Shown one piece after another: positions 1 to 8,301 of a stretch of DNA of 34,271 nt. Origin of the DNA: Lysinibacillus sp. FJAT-14745 (GTDB lineage: Bacteria > Bacillota > Bacilli > Bacillales_A > Planococcaceae); contig NZ_LITM01000005.1 in assembly GCF_001275675.1 (NCBI RefSeq), forward strand, positions 539,863-574,133, written 5' to 3'. Positions within the stretch are counted from its first letter, which is position 1. Every line of letters starts with the position of its first letter. The notes beneath the pieces were generated by a model that had not been told where the DNA came from, did no database searches, and worked only from the letters and a program-made list of their open reading frames with translations. The position numbers and the translations under genes were made by a program.

Positions 1-122
1 CAAATGTTTTATCTGTGCGAAAGCGCAGCGTCAGCAACAAATGTTTTATCTGTGCGAAAGCGCAGCGTCAGCAACAACAAAGCGCCCAGTCGGAACGGAA
101 ATCAACCTCACGTTATGGTGAT
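1..122 (+). repeat. Two 37-bp tandem units plus shared tail module
   Basis: Two identical 37-bp units (1-37 and 38-74) contain CAAATGTTTT and GCGAAAGCGCAGCGTCAGC. They are followed at about 79-122 by a unique tail with GCGCCCAGTCGGAACGGAAA. The same unit-plus-tail organisation recurs at 5901-6210, and the tail alone recurs inverted at 31236-31277. The array may extend left of the window. The short open frame crossing it looks like a by-product of the repeat, not a gene. Confidence 0.85.
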
Positions 123-218
123 GATCCAAGAAAAACCTCAAATTACTATTCTACTGTGGAATGAAAATGGTACATTAATTATTAAAAGTACTACTAGAAA
201 GATATTGAGGTGCAATAA

Positions 219-941
219 ATGATACATAATATTCCGGATCTTCATACAAAGAAAATTCTTATAGTAGATGATGAAGAAGAAATTTTGAATTTGCTGGAGG
301 ATGTTTTAAAGAAAGAGGGATTTCAACATATTTATACGTATATAACAGGAGAAGATGGCGTACGTATGTGTAGGCAAATACAGCCTGATATTATCCTATT
401 AGATATTATGCTTCCAGATATAGATGGATATACTGTTTGTCAGCAAATTCGACAGTTCACATTCGTTCCAATATTTTTCTTATCGGCGAAAAACGAAGAT
501 TTAGATAAAATACTTGGATTAAGTATAGGAGGCGATGATTATATTACAAAACCTTTTAGTCCAAAAGAAGTAGCCTATAAGATGAAAGCATTTTTTAGAC
601 GGAATCAATATCAAGAAAAGGTTCAGTCTATCTATCAGTTTGGAGACGTTACGATTGATGAAGCACAAGGGACAGTGTTGAAGGTGGATACATTACTAAC
701 TTTAACAGCAAAAGAATTTAACATCTTACTATTTTTAGTAAAGAATCCAAATCAGATTTTCAGTAAAGCCCGATTATACGAAGCTATTTGGGGAGAATCA
801 TACTTAGGCAATGATAATATTCTAATGGTACATATGAGGCATTTAAGAGAAAAAATTGAAGATAATCCTTCCAAACCACAGTATCTTGTAACAGTAAGAG
901 GACTAGGATATAAACTTCAGACAAAAGGTGAACTTAGATGA
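219..941 (+). CDS. OmpR-family response regulator
   Basis: DNA-binding response regulator of 240 aa, the usual OmpR/PhoB length. The receiver domain spans about residues 12-125, with the acidic pair D17/D18, phosphoacceptor Asp62 in LLDIMLPD and the conserved Lys111 in YITKPF. The C-terminal winged helix (about 140-236) ends in the typical VRGLGYKL. A GAGGTG ribosome site precedes ATG 219. The stop overlaps the start of the sensor kinase by 4 bases, so the two are translationally coupled. The ABC exporter follows within about 80 bases of the kinase. By analogy with lantibiotic-responsive systems (SpaRK, CprRK), it probably activates the downstream transporter operon in response to a cationic peptide; the actual signal cannot be read from the sequence. 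Confidence 0.93.
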   Translation: MIHNIPDLHTKKILIVDDEEEILNLLEDVLKKEGFQHIYTYITGEDGVRMCRQIQPDIILLDIMLPDIDGYTVCQQIRQFTFVPIFFLSAKNEDLDKILGLSIGGDDYITKPFSPKEVAYKMKAFFRRNQYQEKVQSIYQFGDVTIDEAQGTVLKVDTLLTLTAKEFNILLFLVKNPNQIFSKARLYEAIWGESYLGNDNILMVHMRHLREKIEDNPSKPQYLVTVRGLGYKLQTKGELR

Positions 942-2332
942 AGTGGAAGGTTACAGGGCTCTATATCGCATCATTAATTGGATTAACTATATTTATCCTA
1001 ATCGCTCTATTTTTTGCTTTTAGTTATTTAGTTTTTTCTTATAACTCTGAAGGAATGGACGATCCAGAAGGCTTAGTAGTTGATTTTCAAAAAGAAATTA
1101 TTGTAGACAATGAAAATGTTTCTATAACGAATAAAGGTAAAGAGTTTTTACAAGAGCATGGCGCATGGTTACAAGTATTAAATCATAATAGCGATGAAGT
1201 ATTTCAAATGTATAAACCAGAAAATACACCTACCCACTATTCCCCTAGTGAGCTGATTTTCCGTTATAAATACGCTGTTGGAGATTATACAACGTTTGTG
1301 GCTAAATTAGATAACAGTACACACGTTGAAAGTTATATTGTCGCTTTTCCAGCAAAACAAGCATTGCGAAAATCTGTCTATTTGAACTTCAGTAATTTAT
1401 CTAGCCTCTATCCATTTGGGATTTTAATGTTACTAGGAGTAACATTCCTTTGTATTTTATTATTTGCTTATATTGTGGCGAGGTATATGTCAAATCCTGT
1501 TGTTACGATCATTGACCATATTAATAGACTAAAACAAGGTCACTATAAACAAGTATCCGCAAAAAAAGGAATATATGCAGAGGTATATGCAAATTTGAAT
1601 CAGTTATCACATCAATTAGAGGATATTAATGTCCAAAGAAAAAAGCTAGATACGATGCGAGAAGAATGGATTGTCAACATCTCTCATGATTTAAAGACGC
1701 CACTTTCCTCTATTAAAGGTTATAGTGAAGTTATAGCGAATCAAGACTATAAAATAACGGCACAAGAAATGTATAAATATGCAGATGTAATTCAAAATAA
1801 AGCCATTTATATTGAAAAACTAGTTAATGATTTAAAACTTACGTATCAATTAAAGAATGCGTTGTTGCCTATCGACAAAACCACAGTAGATATTGTAGAT
1901 CTTACTCGAGAAACGATTATTGAATTTATGAATATGCCTTATTATAAAAATCAGCTCATTGAGTTTGAATGCTCTCTGGAACAGCTACTTATTAAAGCAG
2001 ATCAAGGGTTAATTCATCGTGTACTAGTAAACTTATTGAATAATGCACTCATTCACACTGATAATGACACATTCATACAAGTTCATATAAAACAAACATC
2101 CACACACGCCGTAGTGACAATTGAGGACAATGGTGACGGAATAAATAAAAATGATTTACCACATATTTTCGATCGATATTACCGTGGTACAAATACTGAT
2201 CAAAAAAATAGTTCAGGTTTAGGAATGGCGATTGTAAAGGAAATCATTCTAGCTCACAGTGGAGAAATTGTAGTTGAAAGCAGCAAAGGAGACGGTACTA
2301 AAATTACATTTAAGCTTCCATTAGAAAATTAA
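938..2332 (+). CDS. Sensor histidine kinase
   Basis: Membrane histidine kinase of 464 aa and partner of the preceding regulator (4-base ATGA overlap). Transmembrane segments lie at about 7-33 and 159-182, flanking an extracytoplasmic domain of about 125 residues. A HAMP-like linker follows. The phosphorylated histidine is His250 in NISHDLKTPLSS. The ATPase domain shows an N-box (NLLNNALIHT), G1 (EDNGDGI) and G2 (GLGMAIVKEI). The extracellular sensor is long, unlike the short BceS-type sensors, and more like the SpaK/CprK-type kinases that sense lantibiotics; the ligand assignment is inference from the neighbouring exporter. Confidence 0.92.
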   Translation: MKWKVTGLYIASLIGLTIFILIALFFAFSYLVFSYNSEGMDDPEGLVVDFQKEIIVDNENVSITNKGKEFLQEHGAWLQVLNHNSDEVFQMYKPENTPTHYSPSELIFRYKYAVGDYTTFVAKLDNSTHVESYIVAFPAKQALRKSVYLNFSNLSSLYPFGILMLLGVTFLCILLFAYIVARYMSNPVVTIIDHINRLKQGHYKQVSAKKGIYAEVYANLNQLSHQLEDINVQRKKLDTMREEWIVNISHDLKTPLSSIKGYSEVIANQDYKITAQEMYKYADVIQNKAIYIEKLVNDLKLTYQLKNALLPIDKTTVDIVDLTRETIIEFMNMPYYKNQLIEFECSLEQLLIKADQGLIHRVLVNLLNNALIHTDNDTFIQVHIKQTSTHAVVTIEDNGDGINKNDLPHIFDRYYRGTNTDQKNSSGLGMAIVKEIILAHSGEIVVESSKGDGTKITFKLPLEN

Positions 2333-2416
2333 GCGAAACTTAAGGTCATCTCAATTCGAGATTAAGCAAGAACTTTCATAATAATTGATAGCTTAATCAA
2401 AAAAGAGGTGCCAACA

Positions 2417-3331
2417 ATGGGAACTTATATCGTTGAAACAGAAAATCTAACAAAGTCATATGGAGCTGTAAATAGTGTGAGTCAGCTACAAATGAAAGTC
2501 GGTGAAGGAGAAATTTATGGATTTCTAGGACCAAATGGGGCTGGAAAAACGACGACAATTAGAATGTTACTAGGATTAGTAAAGCCGACTACTGGTAATA
2601 TTAAAATATTCAATAAAGACCTGAAAACAAATCGATTAGATATATTAAGAGAAGTTGGATCTCTTGTTGAATCACCATCTTATTATGGGCATTTAACAGG
2701 TTATGAAAACCTAGAAGTAATTCGGCAAATGTTACAAGTACCGAAAAAGAATATTGACGAGGTATTGCGTATCGTCCGATTAGAGAAACAAAAAGATAAA
2801 CTAGTTAAACAGTACTCACTTGGCATGAAGCAACGCCTTGGTATAGCGATGGCACTACTTGGAAATCCAAAATTATTAATTTTAGATGAGCCTACAAATG
2901 GGTTAGACCCTGCCGGAATTCAAGAAATCCGTGAGCTCATCAAACAACTGCCAAAACAATATGGTATGAGTGTTATTATTTCTAGTCATTTGTTAAATGA
3001 AATGGATCAAATTGCAACGCAAGTAGGCATTATTAACAGTGGTCAGCTTATCTTTCAAGATGAAATTGAAATGTTACGCAAAAAAAGTCAAGCATCCATA
3101 AAAATGCGTGTAAACGATGTAGTAAGGGCACATCAAATTTTAGAACAGCATCAAATTCATCTTAGAATAGACGGTGATTATCTTGTTACGCATCAACAAG
3201 AAGACCACCTTATTTCTCACATAAATCATTTATTAGTACAGCAGAATTTATCAGTGTTTCGAATTGAAGAAGAAAAGCATACGCTGGAAGAAATATTTCT
3301 AAGTTTAACGGAAAAAGGTGGTGTTCTATAA
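2417..3331 (+). CDS. ABC transporter ATPase, lantibiotic-protection type (LanF/CprA-like)
   Basis: ATP-binding subunit of an ABC-2 type exporter, 304 aa from ATG 2417. This start is preferred over GTG 2408 because the AGAGGTG ribosome site overlaps the GTG and is correctly spaced for the ATG. Walker A is GPNGAGKTT (38-46), the signature is SLGMKQR (134-140) and Walker B is LLILDEP (153-159), followed by the D-loop NGLDP. The family (BcrA/SpaF/CprA) drives export or membrane clearance of lantibiotics and bacitracin-like peptides. The stop overlaps the start of the first permease, so the three transporter genes form one operon behind the two-component genes. Confidence 0.9.
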   Translation: MGTYIVETENLTKSYGAVNSVSQLQMKVGEGEIYGFLGPNGAGKTTTIRMLLGLVKPTTGNIKIFNKDLKTNRLDILREVGSLVESPSYYGHLTGYENLEVIRQMLQVPKKNIDEVLRIVRLEKQKDKLVKQYSLGMKQRLGIAMALLGNPKLLILDEPTNGLDPAGIQEIRELIKQLPKQYGMSVIISSHLLNEMDQIATQVGIINSGQLIFQDEIEMLRKKSQASIKMRVNDVVRAHQILEQHQIHLRIDGDYLVTHQQEDHLISHINHLLVQQNLSVFRIEEEKHTLEEIFLSLTEKGGVL

Positions 3332-4071
3332 TGATCGCTGCCTTAAGAAGTGAATTAATGAAATATAAAAGGAAGAAATTATTTTTAGTAGTTTTTTTAA
3401 TACAGTCTTTGGCTTTACTTTGGTTATTTGCAATTGTGTCACAAGAAAAAAAGGAATTTCTAAATTGGGAGTCGCTTCTTTCAAGAGTGAGTATGATCAA
3501 TGCTTTATTTTTACCTATAATGATTGCGATCATTACTTCTCGATTAATTGATTTTGAAAATAAGGGGAATACATGGAAGCTATTGTGTGCAATCCCCACA
3601 TCTAAGCAGCTAGTATATATGTCTAAAATTATTTATAGTATCGTTTTTCTTATCTATGCAGGTATAATTTCTATTTCCGCAATTATAGTAATAGGAAAAA
3701 TCTTCAATTTCGAAAGTGGAGTCCCAGTGATTTTATTGCTGAAGTACGGTCTTTTTACCATTATAGGATGTATTCCTATGGTCATTTTGCAACTCTGGAT
3801 ATCTTTAGTAGTGAAAAATCAAGTATTTGCATTAACAGCAGGCGTAATAGGCTCATTTCTTGGATATTTTGGGCAAATGTTCCCTTGGAAAGAATGGATA
3901 ATTTGCACTTATCCATCTTTGACAAACCCTATTTCTTGGGCATTTTCCAATGGAAAAATAGTATATTTCCCAAACGAAGAAGTCATGATGTATCTTTTGT
4001 TAAGTTTAGGAGTTAGTCTATTATTTAGCGTTCTTAGCACTATTCATTTTTCACATAAAGATATTCATTAG
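3331..4071 (+). CDS. ABC-2 permease, lantibiotic-protection type (LanE-like)
   Basis: Integral membrane protein of 246 aa with about six predicted hydrophobic segments, beginning after a short basic N-terminus (SELMKYKRKK) typical of the LanE/MutE group of ABC-2 permeases. Its start overlaps the ATPase stop by one base and it is followed 12 bases later by a second, related permease. The pair resembles the LanE-LanG heterodimer that works with LanF in immunity to lantibiotics. No lantibiotic precursor or modification gene is visible in the window, which favours a resistance rather than a self-immunity role. Confidence 0.85.
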   Translation: MIAALRSELMKYKRKKLFLVVFLIQSLALLWLFAIVSQEKKEFLNWESLLSRVSMINALFLPIMIAIITSRLIDFENKGNTWKLLCAIPTSKQLVYMSKIIYSIVFLIYAGIISISAIIVIGKIFNFESGVPVILLLKYGLFTIIGCIPMVILQLWISLVVKNQVFALTAGVIGSFLGYFGQMFPWKEWIICTYPSLTNPISWAFSNGKIVYFPNEEVMMYLLLSLGVSLLFSVLSTIHFSHKDIH

Positions 4072-4083
4072 GAGGATGCAAAT

Positions 4084-4830
4084 ATGTTATTAAGCTCATT
4101 TCGATGTGAATTATTAAAATTAAAACGTTCAAAAGTATGGATTGTTATGACACTCCTTCCGCTTTTTTGTATTACGCTTGGACTCATAAACTTCCGAGTA
4201 AACTATGATGTCGTAATGGAAAGCTCAACAAATGAGTGGGAGAAAGCTTGGACACAAGTTGGTTTAATCTATGGATTATTTTTAATTCCTGTCATCGTAA
4301 GCATTTATTGTGCATTTGTATGCCGCTTTGAACATAGTGAGGGGAATTGGAAAAAAATCATCTCTTTACCTGTTCCATTTCGAAACATCTATCTTGCAAA
4401 GTTATTCGTCATTTTTTTGTTAACTTTCTTGACTCAAATATTTTTTTTAATTGCTTATATTGTAATTGGTAAGCTACTAGGTATTACAAGCCCTATCCCT
4501 TGGATGTCATTATTAAATTGGTCATTTAATGGATGGATCGGTACATTTTCAATTGCTGCTCTACAATTATCTCTCTCGTCTTCTATAAAAAGTTTTGCTG
4601 TTCCAGTTGGAATGAGTTTTGGTTTTACGTGTATAGGAATGATATTCCATTACTTAAATATTCCATATGTATGGCCATTCGCACAACCAGGATTTGCAAT
4701 GGATCCAATTCATCTGGAAGGCTTGCAAACTTTCCTTCAATTTAGTGGCTTTTATATGTTAAGTTTCATATTTGTTATCACCTTTACTTTTATTGGAGTT
4801 CGAAGATTTACTATAAAAGATATTATATAA
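4084..4830 (+). CDS. ABC-2 permease, lantibiotic-protection type (LanG-like)
   Basis: Second permease of the exporter, 248 aa with six hydrophobic segments. It shares the N-terminal pattern (FRCELLKLKRSKVWI) and topology with the preceding permease, suggesting an ancient duplication. A strong GGAGG ribosome site at 4070-4074 precedes ATG 4084. It is the last gene of the operon, which ends at the bidirectional terminator at 4924-4962. By family it should pair with the LanE-like subunit and the LanF-like ATPase to remove cationic antimicrobial peptides from the membrane. The substrate is unknown. Confidence 0.85.
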   Translation: MLLSSFRCELLKLKRSKVWIVMTLLPLFCITLGLINFRVNYDVVMESSTNEWEKAWTQVGLIYGLFLIPVIVSIYCAFVCRFEHSEGNWKKIISLPVPFRNIYLAKLFVIFLLTFLTQIFFLIAYIVIGKLLGITSPIPWMSLLNWSFNGWIGTFSIAALQLSLSSSIKSFAVPVGMSFGFTCIGMIFHYLNIPYVWPFAQPGFAMDPIHLEGLQTFLQFSGFYMLSFIFVITFTFIGVRRFTIKDII

Positions 4831-4923
4831 TTACGAGAGTACATGAATAAAAAAAGCCGATTTTACTTTTGATTGGTCAAATTAAGCTCTTGTCGCTTAC
4901 TGAACTTGATTAATGTCTACGCT

Positions 4924-4962
4924 AAAAAACCATTTACTAATTAAAACAGTAAATGGTTTTTT
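4924..4962. terminator. Bidirectional intrinsic terminator
   Basis: Perfect 15-bp inverted repeat (AAAAAACCATTTACT and its complement) around a 9-base loop, A-rich on the left and T-rich on the right. It lies between the convergent exporter operon and the nuclease gene and can serve both. Confidence 0.9.
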
Positions 4963-4967
4963 GATGT

Positions 4968-5585
4968 TTATTTTAATACTTCCGGATGGAAACCATCTTT
5001 TTGGAAGTAATTTTTATGTGACCAAATATTTAACTTTTCTTTTTCTGCACCTTGTTGGATTTCTCTAAACTCATCTTCAAATGTATTGTTTGGTTTATGG
5101 ATAAAACGAACTGCCGCAAGCCCTTCATTCAATAAAGATTCCTGCAATAATACATCATCCACGAAGACATAGGCTAATAGTCGATCATAATTATCTGTTT
5201 CTGGCCCTACATCGTAAACCGCTTCAATCTTTTTAGCGTTCTTTAACAATTTAATCGTATACTCTCTCGCATCTTTAGCATAAGGCTGTGCTTCACCTTT
5301 GTTATAATTCATCTCTGGTGTATCTACCATCAATAGGCGAATTTTTTGTTTCTTGCCATTGATTGTCGCCTGAATTGTATCACCATCATATGCTTTAATA
5401 TAATCTACATCAAAGCGTTTATTTCCTGTTTTTCCTTCGACTTGTTCAATCGAAATAGTACCATGCTGGTTAGTCGATGTTGTATCTTTTTCTTGGGCTG
5501 GTGATCTGCCAAAAATCATATACAATGCAACAGCAAGAATGATTGTACCACTCGTAATTAACGTTTTTATATCTTGCATTTTCAT
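4968..5585 (-). CDS. Membrane-anchored thermonuclease (SNase family)
   Basis: Staphylococcal-nuclease-like protein of 205 aa. An N-terminal hydrophobic segment (about 7-25) acts as a signal anchor, followed by a linker and the SNase fold. Conserved parts are YDGDTIQ (metal site), IRLLMVDTPE (catalytic Arg and acidic residues), DRLLAYVF (second catalytic Arg) and NEGLAAV. The family cleaves DNA and RNA with Ca2+ outside the cytoplasm. Start ATG 5585 has an AGGGA ribosome site. The gene is alone on the minus strand and shares the terminator at 4924-4962. Its role could be nutrient scavenging or processing of DNA; nothing nearby decides this. Confidence 0.9.
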   Translation of the reverse strand: MKMQDIKTLITSGTIILAVALYMIFGRSPAQEKDTTSTNQHGTISIEQVEGKTGNKRFDVDYIKAYDGDTIQATINGKKQKIRLLMVDTPEMNYNKGEAQPYAKDAREYTIKLLKNAKKIEAVYDVGPETDNYDRLLAYVFVDDVLLQESLLNEGLAAVRFIHKPNNTFEDEFREIQQGAEKEKLNIWSHKNYFQKDGFHPEVLK

Positions 5586-5900
5586 GTAGTAGGTCCCTCA
5601 CAACTATTCATCTTTATTACACTTTAAGGAAGCTTCTAAAAGAATCCTTTACTCATCAAAAGTCCTTAAAGTTTTCACGATGTTTCTATTGTAAAATATC
5701 AGGCTACTACATTCAAGTTATGTAGTTACAATGGCAACCCAATGATTTGGGGAATACTTCAACAAGCTGACTATTTTCTATCTCATAGCGTGTTTGTATG
5801 TCCTATTTTATACATCAGTATGAGTATACAAAACAATCGGCTAAGCATACTAAATTATTGAAGATGCTCTGTTCACAGTGGTCTGATGATCTGCTTTGTC
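5586..5900. other. Intergenic region without a recognised gene
   Basis: AT-rich spacer between the nuclease gene and the repeat island. It should hold the nuclease promoter on the minus strand, but I see no convincing -35/-10 pair. No supported open frame or RNA gene was found. Confidence 0.5.
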
Positions 5901-6058
5901 CAACAAATGTTTTTTGTGCGAAAGCGAAGCGGCAGCAACAAATGTTTTTTGTGCGAAAGCGAAGCGGCAGCAACAAATGTTTTTTGTGCGAAAGCGAAGT
6001 GGCAGCAACAAATGTTTTTTGTGCGAAAGCGAAGTGTCAACGTAGCGGCAGCAACAAC
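5901..6058 (+). repeat. 35-bp tandem array, four units plus a partial
   Basis: Four head-to-tail units of exactly 35 bp (5901-5935, 5936-5970, 5971-6005, 6006-6040), each containing CAACAAATG, TTTTTTGTGCG and AAAGCGAAGCGGCAG, with a few substitutions in units 3 and 4. A partial unit follows to 6058. There are no spacers between units. 35 is not a multiple of 3, so the open frames that cross the array read the same peptide in several frames and are artefacts. The unit is related to the 37-bp unit at 1-74. Confidence 0.9.
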
Positions 6059-6088
6059 AAAAGCGGAGGAAACGCACGATGAATGCCG

Positions 6089-6172
6089 ATCGCTGATAAC
6101 ATCACGAAAATCGCTGATAAAATGCTGATAATCGCTGATAACATCATGAAAATCGCTGATAAAATCCAAGAA
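6089..6172 (+). repeat. 21-bp tandem array, four units
   Basis: Four 21-bp units beginning ATCGCTGATAA at 6089, 6110, 6131 and 6152. Units 1 and 3 are near identical and units 2 and 4 resemble each other, giving a 42-bp higher-order repeat. The period equals two helical turns. A different 21-bp array lies at 25731-25844. Confidence 0.85.
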
Positions 6173-6210
6173 TCGCACCCAGTCGGAACGAAAATCAACC
6201 CTCGTATTGC
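6172..6210 (+). repeat. Second copy of the array tail module
   Basis: Contains CGCACCCAGTCGGAACGAAA followed by ATCAACC, matching the tail after the first array (about 79-122) with few changes. Here the 21-bp array is interposed between the 35-bp array and the tail. Confidence 0.75.
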
Positions 6211-6232
6211 CGGAGGGCCATATTACAACTTA

Positions 6233-6271
6233 AACAGAGCCTCCTCAAATTATTATTGAGAAGGCTCTGTT
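6233..6271 (-). terminator. Intrinsic terminator of the PgpA-like gene
   Basis: Inverted repeat with arms AACAGAGCC and GGCTCTGTT plus an inner CTCAA/TTGAG pairing, directly downstream of the minus-strand gene ending at 6290. Confidence 0.75.
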
Positions 6272-6289
6272 ATATATAGTAATACTCTA

Positions 6290-6871
6290 TTAAATCTCAT
6301 TATGTGATTTTGGTTTTGGTCCTAGCTCTTCTGGCTCAATATCTGCAAATGTCTCGCCCTCTTCTTCCAAGTCACGCATACGATGTGCAATACGGGACGC
6401 GGCAGAAGCTGCAATACTGCCAACTAAATCATCTAAAAACGTATTTACATGATGGCCAGGCTCTGTATCCAACTTCTTAATAATACCGATTTTTTGCTTA
6501 TCTAAGTGTCCGAAAGTCGTTACCGCTATGCTACCATATGTAAATACAGCTCCAAGTGCGATTGTTTCATCCACACCAAATAAACCCTCATCGGATTCTA
6601 TTATTTGCTGTAATGGTGCCGATAATAACTTTTTCTCTGCAAGTTCATCTAATTCAATCCCTACTAATAAAGCATGTTGAACTTCACGCTTACGTAATAC
6701 ACGCTCGACAGAATGAACACAGTGGTCTAATGTTAAACCTTTATTATAGGATTTTTGCATTTCATAAACAATTTCAGCAATATCCTCTAGCGATACACCG
6801 CGACGAATAAGTGCAGCTTGGGCTGCTTTCGCTACTTCATCAGAGTGTATACGAGTACTTTTATCATGCAT
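6290..6871 (-). CDS. PgpA-domain protein (YutG/YpjQ-like phosphatidylglycerophosphatase A)
   Basis: 193-aa soluble protein of the Firmicute YutG/YpjQ type, carrying the PgpA domain. Visible family hallmarks are the N-terminal RRGVSLEDIAEIVY region, LLVGIELDELAE, and the acidic DEGLFGVDET and DTEPGHHVNTFLDDLVGS segments; the latter provides Asp residues probably used in catalysis. Some members dephosphorylate phosphatidylglycerophosphate in phospholipid synthesis, but the soluble Bacillus paralogues are poorly characterised, so the substrate is tentative. Start ATG 6871 follows a GAGGGA ribosome site. It is a single-gene unit with its own terminator. Confidence 0.82.
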   Translation of the reverse strand: MHDKSTRIHSDEVAKAAQAALIRRGVSLEDIAEIVYEMQKSYNKGLTLDHCVHSVERVLRKREVQHALLVGIELDELAEKKLLSAPLQQIIESDEGLFGVDETIALGAVFTYGSIAVTTFGHLDKQKIGIIKKLDTEPGHHVNTFLDDLVGSIAASAASRIAHRMRDLEEEGETFADIEPEELGPKPKSHNEI

Positions 6872-6983
6872 AACTATCCCTCACTTCGATTTTATTACTA
6901 GAATAGTGCTAGCCCACCCTATTATACCTTTACTTTGGCTATATGGTACAATTTTGTTACAAACATGAGAAGGAGTGTCATCA

Positions 6984-7703
6984 TTGGATAAGGGAACTGT
7001 ACAGGATTTAAAGTTCTATAGTGAAGCATTACAGGAGGAATTACAGCTCTATATTTATGTTCCTGCAAATTATTCTCCACTATATAAATATAATATTTTA
7101 ATTGCATCAGATGGCAAAGATTATTTTCAGCTTGGAGGTATTACAAAACTTGCTGATGAACTTATCGATGACTATGAAATCGAAAATTTAATCATTGCAT
7201 TCGTTCCTTATAAGGACATTAAGGATCGACGTCATAAATATATTCCAAGTGGAGAGCAACATGAAGCATACCTTCGTTTTTTAGCCCATGAGCTTGTGCC
7301 ATATTTAGACGCTGAATACGCAACCTATCAAATGGGAATGAGTCGTGGGGTTATTGGTGACTCAATGGCTGCAACCGCTTCCTTAATGGCTGCATTAAAA
7401 TACCCAAGTATTTTCGGCAAGGTTATTTTACAATCACCGTATGTTGACGAAAATGTTCTGCAAGCTGTAGAGAGTTTTAAAGATCCAGGCGCAATTTCCA
7501 TTTACCATATTGTCGGGAAAGAGGAAGATAAAGTGGTCACGATGGATAAAACCATTAAAGATTTTTTAACGCCAAATCGTCAGCTGCATAATCTCATGTT
7601 AAACAAAGGATTTTCTACATTTTATGAAGAATTCGATGGCAATCATACATGGAAATATTGGAAACCTGATTTACGTCGCGCATTAATTGAAAATTTCAAT
7701 TAA
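6984..7703 (+). CDS. yjcH: Putative alpha/beta-hydrolase esterase, YjcH-like
   Basis: 239-aa protein of the enterochelin-esterase-like alpha/beta-hydrolase group. The nucleophile elbow is GDSMAA, with an acid/His pair expected in the C-terminal half (FDGNHTWKYW supplies the His). I start it at TTG 6984, since AAGGAG at 6970-6975 is 8 bases upstream; the GTG at 6975 overlaps that ribosome site. It precedes yjcG and yjcF in the same order as in Bacillus (there reversed), with about 80 bases before yjcG. Substrate unknown. Confidence 0.82.
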   Translation: MDKGTVQDLKFYSEALQEELQLYIYVPANYSPLYKYNILIASDGKDYFQLGGITKLADELIDDYEIENLIIAFVPYKDIKDRRHKYIPSGEQHEAYLRFLAHELVPYLDAEYATYQMGMSRGVIGDSMAATASLMAALKYPSIFGKVILQSPYVDENVLQAVESFKDPGAISIYHIVGKEEDKVVTMDKTIKDFLTPNRQLHNLMLNKGFSTFYEEFDGNHTWKYWKPDLRRALIENFN

Positions 7704-7784
7704 TATGGACGATTCAAATTACGAAATCGGAAATTTCTGTTATACTTAAATAAAAAATTGTTTATTTTCGGGAGGTAATGGTCT

Positions 7785-8300
7785 ATGAAGTACGGCATTG
7801 TGGCATTTCCATCAAAAAAATTACAAGATTTAGCGAATACTTATCGCAAACGTTACGATCCTCATTATGCGAAAATTACTCCGCATATAACATTAAAGGA
7901 CAGTTTCGATGCAACGGAAGAAGATATTCAATCTGTCGTAAAACAATTAGATGAGCTTGCTGCCAAATATGCACCTTTAAATATTCATGCATTACGCATA
8001 AGTTCATTTTTCCCAACAACAAATGCGATTTATTTCCGTATTGAACCAACTGAACAATTAACAACATTACACCAAGCTCTAGAAGAAAAAGTACCTTTTG
8101 GTGAGTCAAAACACGTATTTGTACCACATATTACTATTGCTCAAAAAATGACAGATTCCGAGCACGATGATATCTTTGGGCAATTACGTATGACAGGCGT
8201 TGACGAAAAAGATACAATTGATCGCATTCATCTTTTATATCAATTGGAAGACGGCTCGTGGACAACATATGAAACATTCAGATTGACTGGGGCTGAGTAA
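7785..8300 (+). CDS. yjcG: 2H phosphoesterase superfamily protein YjcG
   Basis: 171-aa protein with the two HxT/H-phi-T motifs that define 2'-5' RNA ligase-like 2H phosphoesterases: HITL at 34-37 and HITI at 115-118. The length equals that of B. subtilis YjcG. The family acts on 2',3'-cyclic or 2'-5' phosphodiester bonds, but the physiological substrate of YjcG is not established. A GGGAGG ribosome site precedes ATG 7785. It is followed directly by the acetyltransferase gene, whose likely start lies just past this stop. Confidence 0.9.
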   Translation: MKYGIVAFPSKKLQDLANTYRKRYDPHYAKITPHITLKDSFDATEEDIQSVVKQLDELAAKYAPLNIHALRISSFFPTTNAIYFRIEPTEQLTTLHQALEEKVPFGESKHVFVPHITIAQKMTDSEHDDIFGQLRMTGVDEKDTIDRIHLLYQLEDGSWTTYETFRLTGAE

Positions 8301-8301
8301 T

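Noticed and set aside
4-222. 72-residue open frame before the response regulator
   Set aside because: Begins within the repeat array, has no recognisable domain and no convincing ribosome site.
5901-6058. CRISPR array
   Set aside because: Units are head-to-tail with no variable spacers and no cas genes.
5798-6178. Several overlapping open frames on both strands with repeated FVRKRSGSNKC or RTKNICCC peptides
   Set aside because: They arise from the 35-bp array being open in several frames; no ribosome sites and no gene-like composition.
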